From assembly GCF_014284175.1 (NCBI RefSeq), contig NZ_JACOGA010000010.1, forward strand, positions 62,001 through 126,000: a DNA stretch of 64,000 bases, written 5' to 3'. The number at the start of each line of letters is the position of its first letter. Within the stretch, counting starts at the first letter, position 1. Below, one piece after another: positions 39,503 to 49,571 of this stretch. The notes below the pieces were generated by a model. The model was given only the letters and a program-made list of their open reading frames with translations, was not told where the DNA came from and did not search any database. The position numbers and the translations under genes are program-made. This stretch comes from Affinundibacterium flavidum. GTDB lineage: Bacteria; Pseudomonadota; Gammaproteobacteria; Burkholderiales; Burkholderiaceae_D.

Positions 39503-40387
39503 ATGCAAAAAATTAAAAAAGCTGTTTTCCCCGTAGCCGGATTTGGTAGCCGCTTTCTCCCAGCGACGAAAGCACAGCCCAAAGAAATGTTGTCGGTCGT
39601 TGATAAACCCTTGATTCAATACGCGGTGGAAGAGGCGGTAGAAGCCGGTATTACCGAAATGGTGTTCATCACAGGACGCAATAAGCGCGCGATTGAAGAT
39701 CACTTTGATACGGCCTACGAATTGGAAAGCGAACTTGAAGCTGCAGGCAAACACGCTTTATTGGAAATTGTTCGTAGCGTCATTCCGAATAACATTAATT
39801 GCATCTACATCCGCCAGCCAGCCGCTTTAGGTTTGGGGCATGCCGTTTTGTGTGCTCGCCCCGTGGTCGGCGATGAGCCATTTGCGGTCTTATTAGCCGA
39901 TGATTTAATGGACGTACGTCCCGGTCAAAAAAGTGTTACCGCGCAAATGGCAGATTTGTATGGGCAAGAAGGCGGCAGTATCGTCGCGGTGCAAGATGTT
40001 TTGCGCGAATTCACCAATCAATACGGTATCGTTAGCGGCACAGCTTATAAGCCGAATTTGGAACGTATGCACGGCATCGTTGAAAAACCCAAACCAGAAG
40101 ATGCGCCTTCAACGCTGGCAGTAGCGGGGCGCTATGTGTTGTCAGGGAAAATCTTTAATTATTTAGAGAATCTAGGCAAGGGTTCTGGCGGTGAAATTCA
40201 ATTAACCGATGGTATCGCGGCAATGCTCAAGGATGAACCCGTGTTCGCCTATCGCTGCGACGCGAAACGTTACGATTGCGGCTCTAAACTAGGTTACCTT
40301 AAAGCCAGCGTTGCGCTCGGCTTAAAACATCCTGACGTGGGTGAAGAGTTTGCAAAATATCTGCATGAATTGATGAATGCGAAGTAA
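39503..40387 (+). CDS. galU: UTP-glucose-1-phosphate uridylyltransferase
   Basis: GalU makes UDP-glucose for LPS, exopolysaccharide and trehalose synthesis. The nucleotidyl-transferase signature [22 protein letters not shown] is at the N terminus, followed by [21 protein letters not shown] and a [13 protein letters not shown] motif. The length of 294 residues is normal. A GAGAG binding site precedes the ATG. It is followed by def after 32 bases. Confidence 0.96.
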   Translation: MQKIKKAVFPVAGFGSRFLPATKAQPKEMLSVVDKPLIQYAVEEAVEAGITEMVFITGRNKRAIEDHFDTAYELESELEAAGKHALLEIVRSVIPNNINCIYIRQPAALGLGHAVLCARPVVGDEPFAVLLADDLMDVRPGQKSVTAQMADLYGQEGGSIVAVQDVLREFTNQYGIVSGTAYKPNLERMHGIVEKPKPEDAPSTLAVAGRYVLSGKIFNYLENLGKGSGGEIQLTDGIAAMLKDEPVFAYRCDAKRYDCGSKLGYLKASVALGLKHPDVGEEFAKYLHELMNAK

Positions 40388-40419
40388 TTGTGATTGATGC
40401 TAACTGGAGATAGGAAGCC

Positions 40420-40953
40420 ATGATCTATCCAATTTTAAAAATGGGTGACCCGCGCTTACTCAAGGTGTCGGATGTTATTCAAGAATTTGATACGCCTGCC
40501 TTACATCAGCTAATTGCGGACATGTTTGAAACCATGCAGCACGCTAATGGCGCAGGTTTAGCCGCACCGCAAATTGGCATCAATTTACAATTAGTGATCT
40601 TCGGTTTTAAACAAAATCCACGTTATCCCGATGCACCGAATGTGCCTGAAACGGTTTTGATCAATCCTGTATTGACGCCCTTATCGGATGAAACTGATGA
40701 TGCCTGGGAAGGGTGTTTGTCTGTGCCAGGCATGCGTGGTTTGGTACCACGTTGGAGTCGTTTGCGGTACGAGGGTTTTGATCAGTATGGTCAGAAGATT
40801 AGTCGTGATGTGGATGGTTTCCATGCGCGGGTTGTGCAGCATGAGACCGATCATTTGAATGGGGTTTTGTATACTATGCGGATTAAGGATTTGACTAAAT
40901 TTGGGTTTACTGAGGTTTTGTTTCCTGAGTTGGATCCTGGTGAGGATGATTGA
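40420..40953 (+). CDS. def: Peptide deformylase
   Basis: Def removes the formyl group from nascent proteins. All three motifs are present: [10 protein letters not shown] (44-53), EGCLSVPG with metal ligand Cys99, and [10 protein letters not shown] with His141, Glu142 and His145. The length of 177 residues is usual for the second proteobacterial deformylase type. It is not beside fmt, so it is probably not the only def gene in the genome. Confidence 0.96.
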   Translation: MIYPILKMGDPRLLKVSDVIQEFDTPALHQLIADMFETMQHANGAGLAAPQIGINLQLVIFGFKQNPRYPDAPNVPETVLINPVLTPLSDETDDAWEGCLSVPGMRGLVPRWSRLRYEGFDQYGQKISRDVDGFHARVVQHETDHLNGVLYTMRIKDLTKFGFTEVLFPELDPGEDD

Positions 40954-41124
40954 GTTTGAGTGAGTGGTACGTATGGCTTAACTGATTTTGAGATTTGAGG
41001 AATTTGCTTTTCAAATGTATTAATGTCAGAACTGATCTCTTTTTTTTGTTTCAGCCATGCAATTTCAATGTACTTAAAACGTTAAGTTTGGGGTACTTAA
41101 AATGGAAACCGTGGTAAAGCCAAA

Positions 41125-41985
41125 ATGTTCAAATTAATATGTATTTTTACCGCAATTTTTTTGTTGAGTACTCCTGCGCTTGCAACAGCACCAAATTCTG
41201 AAGCATGTCATCAATCGTCAAATTGGACTGCAATCAAAATTGCATTACATGATAAAAAAATATCTCCTAAATGGCGAGATGGGTGTGGTAGGTCTCTTAT
41301 TTTGTTAAATGTATTGTATGGCTCGGAGAGTGCAGCAATCAAACATTTTTATCGAGCAAAAAAACTCAATATTTTTGTTGATAATGAGCAGATCATAATG
41401 AAAATGGCGATAAAGCAAAACCTCCAACGTTTTGTGTCAGTTATATTGAAAAATGGTGAGTCCTCAAACAGTATTGATAAAAAAGATTACTCACCGTTGA
41501 TGGTCGCAGCGAGCGTCGGTAATCTAGAAATGATGAGGTTATTGATAAATTCGGGGGCTAAGTTGTATTACGAACCGTATGAAAATCAAAATGCAATAAA
41601 TTTTGCATTGAAAAATGGTTCCCCGTATGCATTTGATTTATTAGTTGATTCTGGTGTTAAATTAAGTTATCACAGACAACAAAAAAATGAAGGGGAGTTA
41701 ATTTTTTCTGCTATTAACGGTAATAATTTGTCGGCACTTAATGTCCTGCTAAAACATGGTTTTAATTTGAATATTAAAAATAATGATGGTGATACGCCAC
41801 TTTTATTTGCTATAGGAAATTCAGCATCTCGATCAATCGTAGAGCAACTATTGAATCTAGGAGCGGATGAATGCTTGAAAAATTTAAAAGAAGAGACTGC
41901 AAAACAAATAAATGATCGGCTTGCTCAAATATTGCCTGCATGGAAATTGGATTATGACGGACTATTTATAAAAGAATGTCAATAA
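41125..41985 (+). CDS. Secreted ankyrin-repeat protein, probably acquired
   Basis: A 286-residue protein with a signal peptide (core LICIFTAIFLLSTPALA, cleavage about residue 21) and ankyrin repeats in the second half: DYSPLMVAASVGNLEMMRLLINSGA, the NAINFALKNGSPYAFDLLVDSGV unit, SAINGNNLSALNVLLKHGF and DGDTPLLFAIGNSASRSIVEQLLNLGA. Two Cys pairs flank the mature N-terminal part. The gene is visibly richer in A and T than its neighbours and sits alone between def and a minus-strand gene, signs of transfer. A periplasmic or secreted protein-binding role is all that can be inferred. The binding site upstream is weak. Confidence 0.75.
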   Translation: MFKLICIFTAIFLLSTPALATAPNSEACHQSSNWTAIKIALHDKKISPKWRDGCGRSLILLNVLYGSESAAIKHFYRAKKLNIFVDNEQIIMKMAIKQNLQRFVSVILKNGESSNSIDKKDYSPLMVAASVGNLEMMRLLINSGAKLYYEPYENQNAINFALKNGSPYAFDLLVDSGVKLSYHRQQKNEGELIFSAINGNNLSALNVLLKHGFNLNIKNNDGDTPLLFAIGNSASRSIVEQLLNLGADECLKNLKEETAKQINDRLAQILPAWKLDYDGLFIKECQ

Positions 41986-42149
41986 CGAGACTTGGGTGTC
42001 AGATTTAAAAGGAAGGATGTCTCTTCCTTAGAATATAAATGGAGTCAGCTTTCTTAAGAAACAATTCTAATTCTTTGATTTGTACAGCTTGTAGCTTTTC
42101 CGGTGCAGGGCAGGATAAAAAGGTTTTTGGCCGTAGCCAAAATCAATAG

Positions 42150-42191
42150 CAGAAACAAAAAAAAGGAGCCAGCAATGTAAGCCAGCTCCTT
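42150..42191 (-). terminator. Terminator after the pseudouridine synthase gene
   Basis: On the minus strand AAGGAGC (plus 42185-42191) pairs with GCTCCTT (plus 42163-42169) and is followed by a run of nine T. Confidence 0.8.
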
Positions 42192-42217
42192 CATAAAAAA
42201 TCCAAAAAAACAAAAAA

Positions 42218-42964
42218 TCAAAACGGCTCATCATCCCGCAAATACCGCCATTGCCCCTCAGGCAAATGCCCCAAGCGCACTTTGCCGATACGCACACGCT
42301 TCAGACCAACCACCCGCAATCCCACCATCTCACACATGCGGCGGATCTGGCGTTTTTTGCCTTCTTTGAGGATGAACTGTAATTGGTCTTCATTCATCCA
42401 ACGTACCTTCGCGGGAATTAGTTTCTTCCCATCTAAGCTTAAGCCGTGATTCAGCAAGCGCAAATCGCCAGCAGGTAATTTGCCTGGTTTGGTGTACTCA
42501 ACGCGTACCAAGTATTCTTTTTCAACATCGGTATTTTCACCAATCAAGGTCTTGGCAACGCGGCCATCTTGCGTCAACACCAGTAATCCAACTGAATCAA
42601 TATCTAAACGCCCAGCCGGCACTAAACTGCGCAATTGTGTTGGGTGAAATTCGTTTTCGACTTTGCATTCGCTCCAGCGATTTTCTGCTTTGACTAAAGC
42701 AATCGCAGGCTCATAGCCGTCTTCTGCTTGTCCACTGACATAGCCAACTGGTTTGTTGATGAGTATGGTGACGCGCTTAGATTGCTCTGCGGCGGCTTGG
42801 CGTTCTACTGTGACTTTTTGATCCGGAAAGACTTTGCTGCCAAGTTCGGATACTACCTTGCCATCAACGCGCACCCAACCTTTTGCGATCCATTCATCGG
42901 CTTCGCGGCGTGAGCACAGTCCTAATTCGGACATGCGTTTGGAGAGTCTTAATTGTTCTGTCAT
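42218..42964 (-). CDS. rRNA pseudouridine synthase, RsuA/RluB/E/F family
   Basis: The 248-residue enzyme has an N-terminal S4 RNA-binding domain (residues 3-60, LSKRMSELGLCSRREADEWIAKGWVRVDGK) and a RsuA-type catalytic domain with the active Asp in AGRLDIDSVGLLVLTQDG. The C-terminal KEGKKRQIRRMCEMVGLRVVGLKRVRIG is the family signature. It isomerises uridine in ribosomal RNA. RluF is the closest by layout, but which position it modifies cannot be read from sequence. It lies 36 bases downstream of glnD's stop. Confidence 0.9.
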   Translation of the reverse strand: MTEQLRLSKRMSELGLCSRREADEWIAKGWVRVDGKVVSELGSKVFPDQKVTVERQAAAEQSKRVTILINKPVGYVSGQAEDGYEPAIALVKAENRWSECKVENEFHPTQLRSLVPAGRLDIDSVGLLVLTQDGRVAKTLIGENTDVEKEYLVRVEYTKPGKLPAGDLRLLNHGLSLDGKKLIPAKVRWMNEDQLQFILKEGKKRQIRRMCEMVGLRVVGLKRVRIGKVRLGHLPEGQWRYLRDDEPF

Positions 42965-43000
42965 AGCTAATATTTCTTTTTATTGAATTTGAGTGTTCAT

Positions 43001-45562
43001 TTAGATGCGTAGTGCATCTAGTAATTCAGATTCAAATTGAATTTGATTTTTCGGATTGTGTAAAGCTGCGCCATCGACCAGAAATACATCTTCCACACGT
43101 TCGCCTAGAGTCATTACCTTGGCTGTGTGTAGGTTAATTTTGTATTTGGCGAGGACGCCAGCGACTGAATACAGTAAGCCATTTCTATCGTTTGCAGAAA
43201 TCGATAAAAGGAAGTATTGCCCTTTGTCGTCGGGGCGCAATTCTACCGTTGGCACCAAAGGAAAATTGCGTGACAAACGTGATAATCGACCTTGATTCGG
43301 TGTGCTCAATGGAACCTGCTTTGCCAATACTTCTGCCAATTCATGTTCGATCAAATTAATGATGTCGCGATAATTACTGGCGAAAGCGGGCTCGGTCACC
43401 AAAAAGGTATCGAGTGCATAGCCACTTTTTGTTGTATGAATTTTTGCATCGAGAATCGCAAAATTTTTGCAGTCAAAATAATTGCAAATACGCGCAAATA
43501 AATCGGCCTGATCTGGCAAATAAACCGTGACTTGCAAACCTTCACCGATAGGTGCAACACGGCACTTGACGATGGGTGTCGGGCTGCTGATTTTGTCGTG
43601 TAATACGCGCGTTTGCCAAGCGATATCAGACGCGTCGTGACGCAGGAAGTAGACGATATCTAGTTCATTCCACAGTTTGGTATGCGCATTGTTTTCTATC
43701 CCAACTAAGCGCAGTGCTTTGAGAGCTTCTTCTTGACGGTTTTTTAGCTCACGGTCGGCCGAAGGTGTTTCTCCACCAAGTACGCGTAGCGTAATTTTAT
43801 ACAAATCCTCTAGTAACTTGCCTTTCCAGGCATTCCATACTTTTGGACTGGTGCCGCGAATATCGCATACTGTGAGTAAGTACAGAGCGGTCAAATGACG
43901 TTCATCTTTGACCAAATTCGCAAAGGCCTGAATCACATCGGGATCGGAAAGATCTTGTTTTTGTGCGACTTGCGACATCGTTAAATGCTGCTGTACTAAA
44001 AAAATCACTAGCTCAGTATTGTCTTTGGAAATGCCATGATCAAAGCAAAATTTACGCGCATCGCTCATACCTAAAACAGAGTGATCGCCATTTCTTCCCT
44101 TGGCGATATCGTGAAATAGTGCTGCGATATACAAGACCCAAGGCTGATTAAAATTCGCCATTAATTGACTGCAAAACGGATACTCGTGCGCATGCTCGGT
44201 CATGGTGAAACGACGCAGATTACGCACGACCATCAGAATATGCTGATCAACGGTATAGGCATGAAATAAATCATGTTGCATTTGGCCGACTATGCGGCGG
44301 AAGTTGGGCAAATAGCGACCAAGAATACTAGTTTGATTCATGCTACGCAGTACGTGCGTAATGCCACGTGGCGATTGCAGAATTTGTAAGAACGTGCCGC
44401 GATTGAAAATATCGTGACGGAATTCTGCATCGATCAGATTGCGTGCATGCCATAAAGCGCGTAGTGTCTTTGCGGTCATGCCTTTCAGGTTGGCGTTTTG
44501 TGATAACAGCAAAAACACTTCCAGCATGGCGGACGGTGTTTGTTCAAACACATTTTCTTCGACGATATCGATTAAGCCGTTGACTTCGTTAAAGCGTTCG
44601 TTAATGACTTGCGCCTGGTGCGGCAAGGGGAATAGTACCGCCTCAATATTTTGCAATAAGATGGTGTTGAGTTGCGTGACTGCCTTGGCTGCCCAGTAAT
44701 AGCGTTGCATCAAATATTCACTGGCGCGGCGCGATTCAGTGGTTTCAAAACCAAAGGTGGCGGCGATCGCGTTTTGCAGATCGAAAACCAAACGATCTTC
44801 ACGACGACCAGCTTGTATGTGCAAGCGCACGCGAATATCTTTGAATGCGCGTTCATTGCGTTTGAGTTGATGCGCTTCCGTCGCGGTGATCAAGCCATGC
44901 GCGGCGAGTTCAGCCCATGAGTCACCGAGTTTAGCGGCTTTTGCTACCCATAAAATGACTTGTAAGTCGCGCAGGCCGCCCGGACTTTCTTTGCAGTTCG
45001 GTTCCAGACTGTATGGTGTGTCTTCGTATTTGACGTGACGCTGATGTAATTCCAGTAGTTTGGCTTGGAAAAACTGTTGAGGATTCATTGCCTCATCGTA
45101 GCGATTTTTCAGTTCACGAAAACTATTGCGGCTGCCTGCCAAAAGACGTGCTTCGAGCAGCGCTGTTTTGACGGTGATGTCGGCGGCAGCTTCCGTCATG
45201 CATTCGTCTATCGTGCGTATGCTATGGCCGATGTCTAGTCCGATGTCCCAGAATATTTGCACTAAGCTTTCGAGTTTTTCTTTGAGGGCTTTGTCCGGAT
45301 GATCGGCTAGTAAAATTAAGACATCGACGTCCGAATAGGGAAATAACTCGCCGCGACCATAGCCGCCGACTGCCACCAAGGCGAGCTCTTTCGGAAAATT
45401 AAAACTTTTCCAAATTTCACCTAAGTTAGCATCGACGCAGCGACACAAATCTTTGAGCAGAGTTTCAGCCTTCGGTTTATCTTTGAAGGATTGAATAATG
45501 ACTTGCTGTTCAGCCTTGAGCTTTGCTTTGAAAGCCATGGCATTCGCGATGGCTGTTTTCAT
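43001..45562 (-). CDS. glnD: Bifunctional uridylyltransferase/uridylyl-removing enzyme GlnD
   Basis: GlnD senses glutamine and uridylylates or deuridylylates PII proteins, controlling nitrogen assimilation. Domains in order: nucleotidyltransferase (GGYGRGELFPYSDVDV, 66-81), GlnD helical domain, HD domain (ALFHDIAKGRNGDHS, about 480) and two C-terminal ACT domains (about 680-760 and 785-850). The 853 residues match family length. Its ATG shares one base with the map stop (TGATG), so translation is coupled. Confidence 0.97.
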   Translation of the reverse strand: MKTAIANAMAFKAKLKAEQQVIIQSFKDKPKAETLLKDLCRCVDANLGEIWKSFNFPKELALVAVGGYGRGELFPYSDVDVLILLADHPDKALKEKLESLVQIFWDIGLDIGHSIRTIDECMTEAAADITVKTALLEARLLAGSRNSFRELKNRYDEAMNPQQFFQAKLLELHQRHVKYEDTPYSLEPNCKESPGGLRDLQVILWVAKAAKLGDSWAELAAHGLITATEAHQLKRNERAFKDIRVRLHIQAGRREDRLVFDLQNAIAATFGFETTESRRASEYLMQRYYWAAKAVTQLNTILLQNIEAVLFPLPHQAQVINERFNEVNGLIDIVEENVFEQTPSAMLEVFLLLSQNANLKGMTAKTLRALWHARNLIDAEFRHDIFNRGTFLQILQSPRGITHVLRSMNQTSILGRYLPNFRRIVGQMQHDLFHAYTVDQHILMVVRNLRRFTMTEHAHEYPFCSQLMANFNQPWVLYIAALFHDIAKGRNGDHSVLGMSDARKFCFDHGISKDNTELVIFLVQQHLTMSQVAQKQDLSDPDVIQAFANLVKDERHLTALYLLTVCDIRGTSPKVWNAWKGKLLEDLYKITLRVLGGETPSADRELKNRQEEALKALRLVGIENNAHTKLWNELDIVYFLRHDASDIAWQTRVLHDKISSPTPIVKCRVAPIGEGLQVTVYLPDQADLFARICNYFDCKNFAILDAKIHTTKSGYALDTFLVTEPAFASNYRDIINLIEHELAEVLAKQVPLSTPNQGRLSRLSRNFPLVPTVELRPDDKGQYFLLSISANDRNGLLYSVAGVLAKYKINLHTAKVMTLGERVEDVFLVDGAALHNPKNQIQFESELLDALRI

Positions 45563-46392
45563 CAGGCTGTGGCTTGTGCTGTAGCCTGCTTGCTAATGAA
45601 GGCAGGCGGAGGTGGCGAACCAGCGGATAAGGTCAATACTTCATAACCAGTTTCCGTCACCAAGATCATATGTTCCCATTGTGCTGACAGACTGCGATCT
45701 TTGGTTTTAATCGTCCAACCATCATCCATTGTACGAATCTTGCGGCTACCTGCGTTGATCATCGGTTCTATGGTAAAGATCATGCCTGGTTTCAATTCAT
45801 CTAGTGTGCCAGGGCGGCCATAATGCAGAATTTGTGGCTCTTCATGGAAAACCTTACCTATACCATGGCCGCAAAATTCGCGTACTACGCTGTAGCCAGC
45901 TTTTTCTGCATGTTGTTGGATGGCATGACCAATATCGCCTAAATGATTGCCGGGTTTGACTTGTTGTATACCCAGCCACATGCATTCGTAAGTAATTTCG
46001 CTCAGGCGTTTCGCTAAAATGGATGGCTCACCGATGAAAAACATGCGGCTATTGTCACCGTGGTAGCCATCTTTGATAACCGTAATATCCAGATTAACGA
46101 CGTCGCCATTTTTTAATACTTTATCGCCCGGAATGCCGTGGCAGATCACATCGTTGACGGAGGTGCAAATCGCTTTTGGATAAGGTGTGTAGCCAGGAGG
46201 GCAATAATTTAAAGGTGCCGGAATAGATCCTTGTACATTCGTCATGTATTCATGGCACAAGCGATCAAGTTCACCAGTGGTGACGCCCGCTTTGACGAAG
46301 GGCGTGATGTAATCAAGTACTTCAGATCCTAAACGACCGGCAATGCGCATGCCAGCGATATCTTCAGCGGTTTTAATAGAAATAGATGACAT
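45562..46392 (-). CDS. map: Methionine aminopeptidase
   Basis: Map removes the initiator methionine from new proteins. The five metal ligands are all seen: Asp102, Asp113, His176, Glu209 and Glu240, with substrate-site His85. It is a type I enzyme of 276 residues with a short Pro/Ala/Gln tail (PPPPAFISKQATAQATA). It is divergent from rpsB, the standard beta- and gamma-proteobacterial layout, and co-transcribed with glnD. AGAGAA precedes the ATG. Confidence 0.97.
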   Translation of the reverse strand: MSSISIKTAEDIAGMRIAGRLGSEVLDYITPFVKAGVTTGELDRLCHEYMTNVQGSIPAPLNYCPPGYTPYPKAICTSVNDVICHGIPGDKVLKNGDVVNLDITVIKDGYHGDNSRMFFIGEPSILAKRLSEITYECMWLGIQQVKPGNHLGDIGHAIQQHAEKAGYSVVREFCGHGIGKVFHEEPQILHYGRPGTLDELKPGMIFTIEPMINAGSRKIRTMDDGWTIKTKDRSLSAQWEHMILVTETGYEVLTLSAGSPPPPAFISKQATAQATA

Positions 46393-46773
46393 GCGTTCTC
46401 TGCAATCAGAAGGTAAATAGGGGAATTAGTGGAATTTAAGAGTGAATTATAGACGAGGAGTAACAAGCGCGCTGTGATGGCCCTAGAATAATCCTTACTT
46501 TTTGTGAATTTATTTCTCGTGTTTTTGAATGCGTGGTGTGTTTATGAGCCCGAGTGAAGCTGGAGTTTATTGCCAGACTTGATTAATGTCGGCATTTCGA
46601 GTTACAATAGATGGTTAGCTTGATCAAATTGCATGCTAATTAGAAGTAAAGGCGAGTAGTAGTAAATAAGTTTGTTTCTTAAAGAACGAATCTGGTCGAA
46701 AAGGGTGTTTCTCACTCGATATAAAAAGTTGAGGAATCACTGACTCGGTTCAAGACCTAACCCTGGAGTTATT
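46393..46773. promoter_or_regulatory. Divergent map/rpsB regulatory region
   Basis: The 381-base gap has no gene. It holds the rpsB promoter (46579-46608, listed separately), a minus-strand TATAAT for map (plus 46446-46451) without a clear -35, and a leader of about 160 bases before rpsB. In E. coli this leader binds S2 for autoregulation; I could not confirm the fold. Confidence 0.55.
46579..46608 (+). promoter_or_regulatory. rpsB promoter
   Basis: TTGATT (46579-46584) and TACAAT (46603-46608) are 18 bases apart. Transcription would begin near 46615, leaving a leader of about 160 bases. Confidence 0.6.
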
Positions 46774-47517
46774 ATGTCTGTAACAATGCGTGAAATGCTA
46801 GAAGCTGGTGTTCATTTCGGTCACCAAACCCGTTTTTGGAATCCAAAAATGGCACCGTACATCTTCGGTCATCGCAATAAAATCCATATCATGAATTTGG
46901 AAAAAACATTGGCGATGTATCAAGAAGCGATGAAATTCATCCGCCAATTGTCCTCTAACCGTGGTACGGTTTTGATGGTTGGTACTAAGCGCCAAGCACG
47001 CGAATTGATCGCTGCAGAAGCAAACCGTGCTGGTATGCCTTTCGTTGATCAACGTTGGCTGGGTGGTATGTTGACTAACTTTAAAACAGTTAAAACATCT
47101 ATCAAACGTTTGAAAGATATGGAAGCATCTGTGCAAGATGGTTCTGTAGAAAAATTGTCGAAAAAAGAAGGCTTGATGTTCCAACGTGAAATGATCAAGT
47201 TGCAAAAATCTATCGGCGGTATTAAAGATATGGGCGGCGTTCCTGATGCAATTTTCGTGGTTGACGTTGGTTACCACAAAGGCGCGATCACTGAGGCAGC
47301 TAAATTGGGTATCCCAGTGATTGGCGTAGTTGATACTAACCATTCTCCAGCTGGCGTTACTTACATCATTCCTGGTAATGATGACTCTTCTAAAGCGATT
47401 GCTTTGTACGCTCGTGGCGTAGCAGATGCAATTTTGGAAGGCCGTGCAAATGCAGTGAATGAAGTGCTTGAAGCTATTAAGCCAAGCGATGAGTTTGTTG
47501 AAGTAGAACAGGCTTAA
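46774..47517 (+). CDS. rpsB: 30S ribosomal protein S2
   Basis: S2 is a small-subunit protein. The N terminus [24 protein letters not shown] is canonical, and [14 protein letters not shown] and [22 protein letters not shown] follow. At 247 residues its length is normal. The TGGAG binding site is strong. The rpsB-tsf order with a terminator-like hairpin between them is as in E. coli. Confidence 0.98.
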   Translation: MSVTMREMLEAGVHFGHQTRFWNPKMAPYIFGHRNKIHIMNLEKTLAMYQEAMKFIRQLSSNRGTVLMVGTKRQARELIAAEANRAGMPFVDQRWLGGMLTNFKTVKTSIKRLKDMEASVQDGSVEKLSKKEGLMFQREMIKLQKSIGGIKDMGGVPDAIFVVDVGYHKGAITEAAKLGIPVIGVVDTNHSPAGVTYIIPGNDDSSKAIALYARGVADAILEGRANAVNEVLEAIKPSDEFVEVEQA

Positions 47518-47575
47518 TTTCACGCCGTAGCTTTTTCGAAGTTTTTTGAAAATTAAGCGCGGTGTTTGAAAAAGT

Positions 47576-47608
47576 AAAAAGGGGCCAACGCGTGTTTGCC
47601 CCTTTTTT
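47576..47608 (+). terminator. Terminator/attenuator between rpsB and tsf
   Basis: AAAAAGGGGC (47576-47585) pairs with GCCCC plus a T-run (47598-47608). It can lower tsf expression relative to rpsB. Confidence 0.85.
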
Positions 47609-47665
47609 TAAATCGAATTTATATTGAAATGTGCATCTTGTGATGCAATGAATTAGGAGAGAAAC

Positions 47666-48547
47666 ATGGCAGCAATTACAGCAGCGATGGTAGGCGAATT
47701 ACGTGCAAAGACAGACGCGCCAATGATGGAATGCAAAAAAGCATTGACGGAAGCTGAAGGTGATATGGAACGTGCGGAAGAGATTTTGCGCGTTAAATTG
47801 GGTAGCAAAGCTTCTAAAGCGGCTTCCCGTATTACAGCTGAAGGTGTAGTGGCATCTTTCATCTCTGGTGGTGTTGGTTCATTGGTTGAAGTTAACTGTG
47901 AAACTGACTTCGTGACTAAGAATGATGATTTCATCGCTTTCGCAAATAAAGTAGCGAAATTGATCGCTGAAGCAAATCCAGCGGATTTGGCAGCATTGGC
48001 AGCATTGCCATTGGAAGATGGTACAGTAGAAAGCATTCGTGCTGGTTTGATCGGTAAGATCGGTGAAAACATGTCTATCCGCCGTTTCCAACGTTTTGAA
48101 TCTGCAGCTAAAGTGACTTCATACCTGCACGGTACACGTATCGGCGTAGTTGTTGAATTTGACGCGGCTGATGAGCAAATCGGTAAAGACGTAGCGATGC
48201 ACATCGCAGCGATGAAGCCAGTATCTTTGTCTATCGAACAAGTTCCTGCAGAATTGATCGAAAAAGAGCGTTCAGTTGCTTCTTTGAAGGCAGCCGAATC
48301 TGGTAAGCCAGCTGACATCGTTACGAAGATGGTAGAAGGTTCTATCCAGAAGTTCTTGAAAGAAGTTTCTTTGTTGAATCAACCATTCGTCAAAAACGAC
48401 AAGCAAACAGTTGAGCAAATGTTGCAAGCTGCTGGCGCATCTGTAAAAGCATTTACGATGTTCGTCGTTGGTGAAGGCATTGAGAAGAAGCAAGATGACT
48501 TCGCTGCTGAAGTGGCGGCGCAAGTTGCTGCTGCTAAACAAGCGTAA
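47666..48547 (+). CDS. tsf: Elongation factor Ts
   Basis: EF-Ts exchanges GDP for GTP on EF-Tu. Family motifs are [19 protein letters not shown] at the N terminus (UBA-like domain) and [14 protein letters not shown] in the core. The length of 293 residues is usual. A terminator follows, separating it from pyrH. Confidence 0.98.
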   Translation: MAAITAAMVGELRAKTDAPMMECKKALTEAEGDMERAEEILRVKLGSKASKAASRITAEGVVASFISGGVGSLVEVNCETDFVTKNDDFIAFANKVAKLIAEANPADLAALAALPLEDGTVESIRAGLIGKIGENMSIRRFQRFESAAKVTSYLHGTRIGVVVEFDAADEQIGKDVAMHIAAMKPVSLSIEQVPAELIEKERSVASLKAAESGKPADIVTKMVEGSIQKFLKEVSLLNQPFVKNDKQTVEQMLQAAGASVKAFTMFVVGEGIEKKQDDFAAEVAAQVAAAKQA

Positions 48548-48561
48548 GCAGACTCAAAAAG

Positions 48562-48588
48562 AAAACGGGCCGCAAGGCCCGTTTTTTT
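48562..48588 (+). terminator. Rho-independent terminator after tsf
   Basis: AAAACGGGCC and GGCCCGTTTT form a perfect ten-base stem around a GCAA tetraloop, followed by T residues. Confidence 0.92.
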
Positions 48589-48690
48589 AAGAGCCGTGTT
48601 TGTAATGCTATAAATAAAGAATCTTGCCAGTGCAAGCGATTATCGCAAGTGTTTTACACCGAGACTTTTCTTTGGTTTTTAGAATCAGAG

Positions 48691-48717
48691 TTGACCTCAC
48701 AGAATTTTTGCAATAAT
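48691..48717 (+). promoter_or_regulatory. Candidate promoter for pyrH
   Basis: TTGACC (48691-48696) and AATAAT (48712-48717), 15 bases apart, lie 30 bases before the pyrH start. The spacing is short for sigma-70, so support is partial. Confidence 0.45.
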
Positions 48718-48746
48718 GTCTTCCCAACTTTAAAGGAGCCCAGATC

Positions 48747-49463
48747 GTGACTAAACCAGCTTATAAGCGTGTGCTTTTAAAACTCTCTGGTGAGGCTTTA
48801 ATGGGTGATGATGCCTACGGCATCAATCGCGCTACCATTGAGCGTATGGTGGCTGATGTCGCCGAAATTTCCCGTATGGGTGTTGAATTAGCCATCGTAA
48901 TTGGCGGTGGTAATATTTTCCGCGGCGTTGCGCCTGGCGCGCAAGGCATGGATAGGGCGACAGCTGATTACATGGGGATGCTGGCCACGGTGATGAATTC
49001 CCTTGCTTTGGGCGATGCTATGCGTCAGGTTGGTATCACTGCGCGCGTCATGTCTGCTATCGCGATTGAACAAGTGGTTGAGCCTTATGTACGTCCTAAA
49101 GCTTTGCAATATTTGGAGGAAGGGAAGGTTGTCATTTTTGCTGCTGGCACAGGCAACCCCTTCTTCACTACGGACACTGCGGCCGCCTTACGTGGCTCGG
49201 AAATCGGTGCTGAATTAGTCTTGAAAGCCACCAAAGTTGACGGCGTCTATACAGCAGACCCGAAAAAAGACCCAACCGCGACTCGTTACACAACTATTTC
49301 TTTCGACGAAGCGATTTCGCGTCATTTGCAAGTCATGGACGCAACAGCCTTCGCTTTATGTCGTGATCAGAAGTTGCCGATTAAAGTATTCTCTATCGTT
49401 AAGCCGGGTGCTTTGAAAAATCTGATTATGGGTGGAGACGAAGGTACCTTAGTCCACGTATAA
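48747..49463 (+). CDS. pyrH: Uridylate kinase
   Basis: PyrH phosphorylates UMP to UDP. The amino-acid-kinase fold motifs are [24 protein letters not shown] and the [18 protein letters not shown] nucleotide-binding segment. It is 238 residues long. The start is GTG at 48747 with AAGGAG upstream. It begins a run of genes reaching to lpxB in one direction. Confidence 0.98.
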   Translation: MTKPAYKRVLLKLSGEALMGDDAYGINRATIERMVADVAEISRMGVELAIVIGGGNIFRGVAPGAQGMDRATADYMGMLATVMNSLALGDAMRQVGITARVMSAIAIEQVVEPYVRPKALQYLEEGKVVIFAAGTGNPFFTTDTAAALRGSEIGAELVLKATKVDGVYTADPKKDPTATRYTTISFDEAISRHLQVMDATAFALCRDQKLPIKVFSIVKPGALKNLIMGGDEGTLVHV

Positions 49464-49571
49464 TGCGCGGTTTCGGATTGCAAGGTGATCTTTACTGATT
49501 CACCAAACTTAATTTGTTTTGAGGTCAATGAGAGCGTAAGCTCTCATTCTCATTTAGTTCAGGAGTAAATC

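Noticed and set aside
46798-47523. Minus-strand open frame of 241 codons opposite rpsB
   Set aside because: It mirrors rpsB almost end to end; its composition (many His, Cys, Phe) is typical of an antisense shadow.
47653-48318. Minus-strand open frame of 221 codons opposite tsf
   Set aside because: Shadow of tsf; low-complexity Ser/Ala-rich composition and no start signals.
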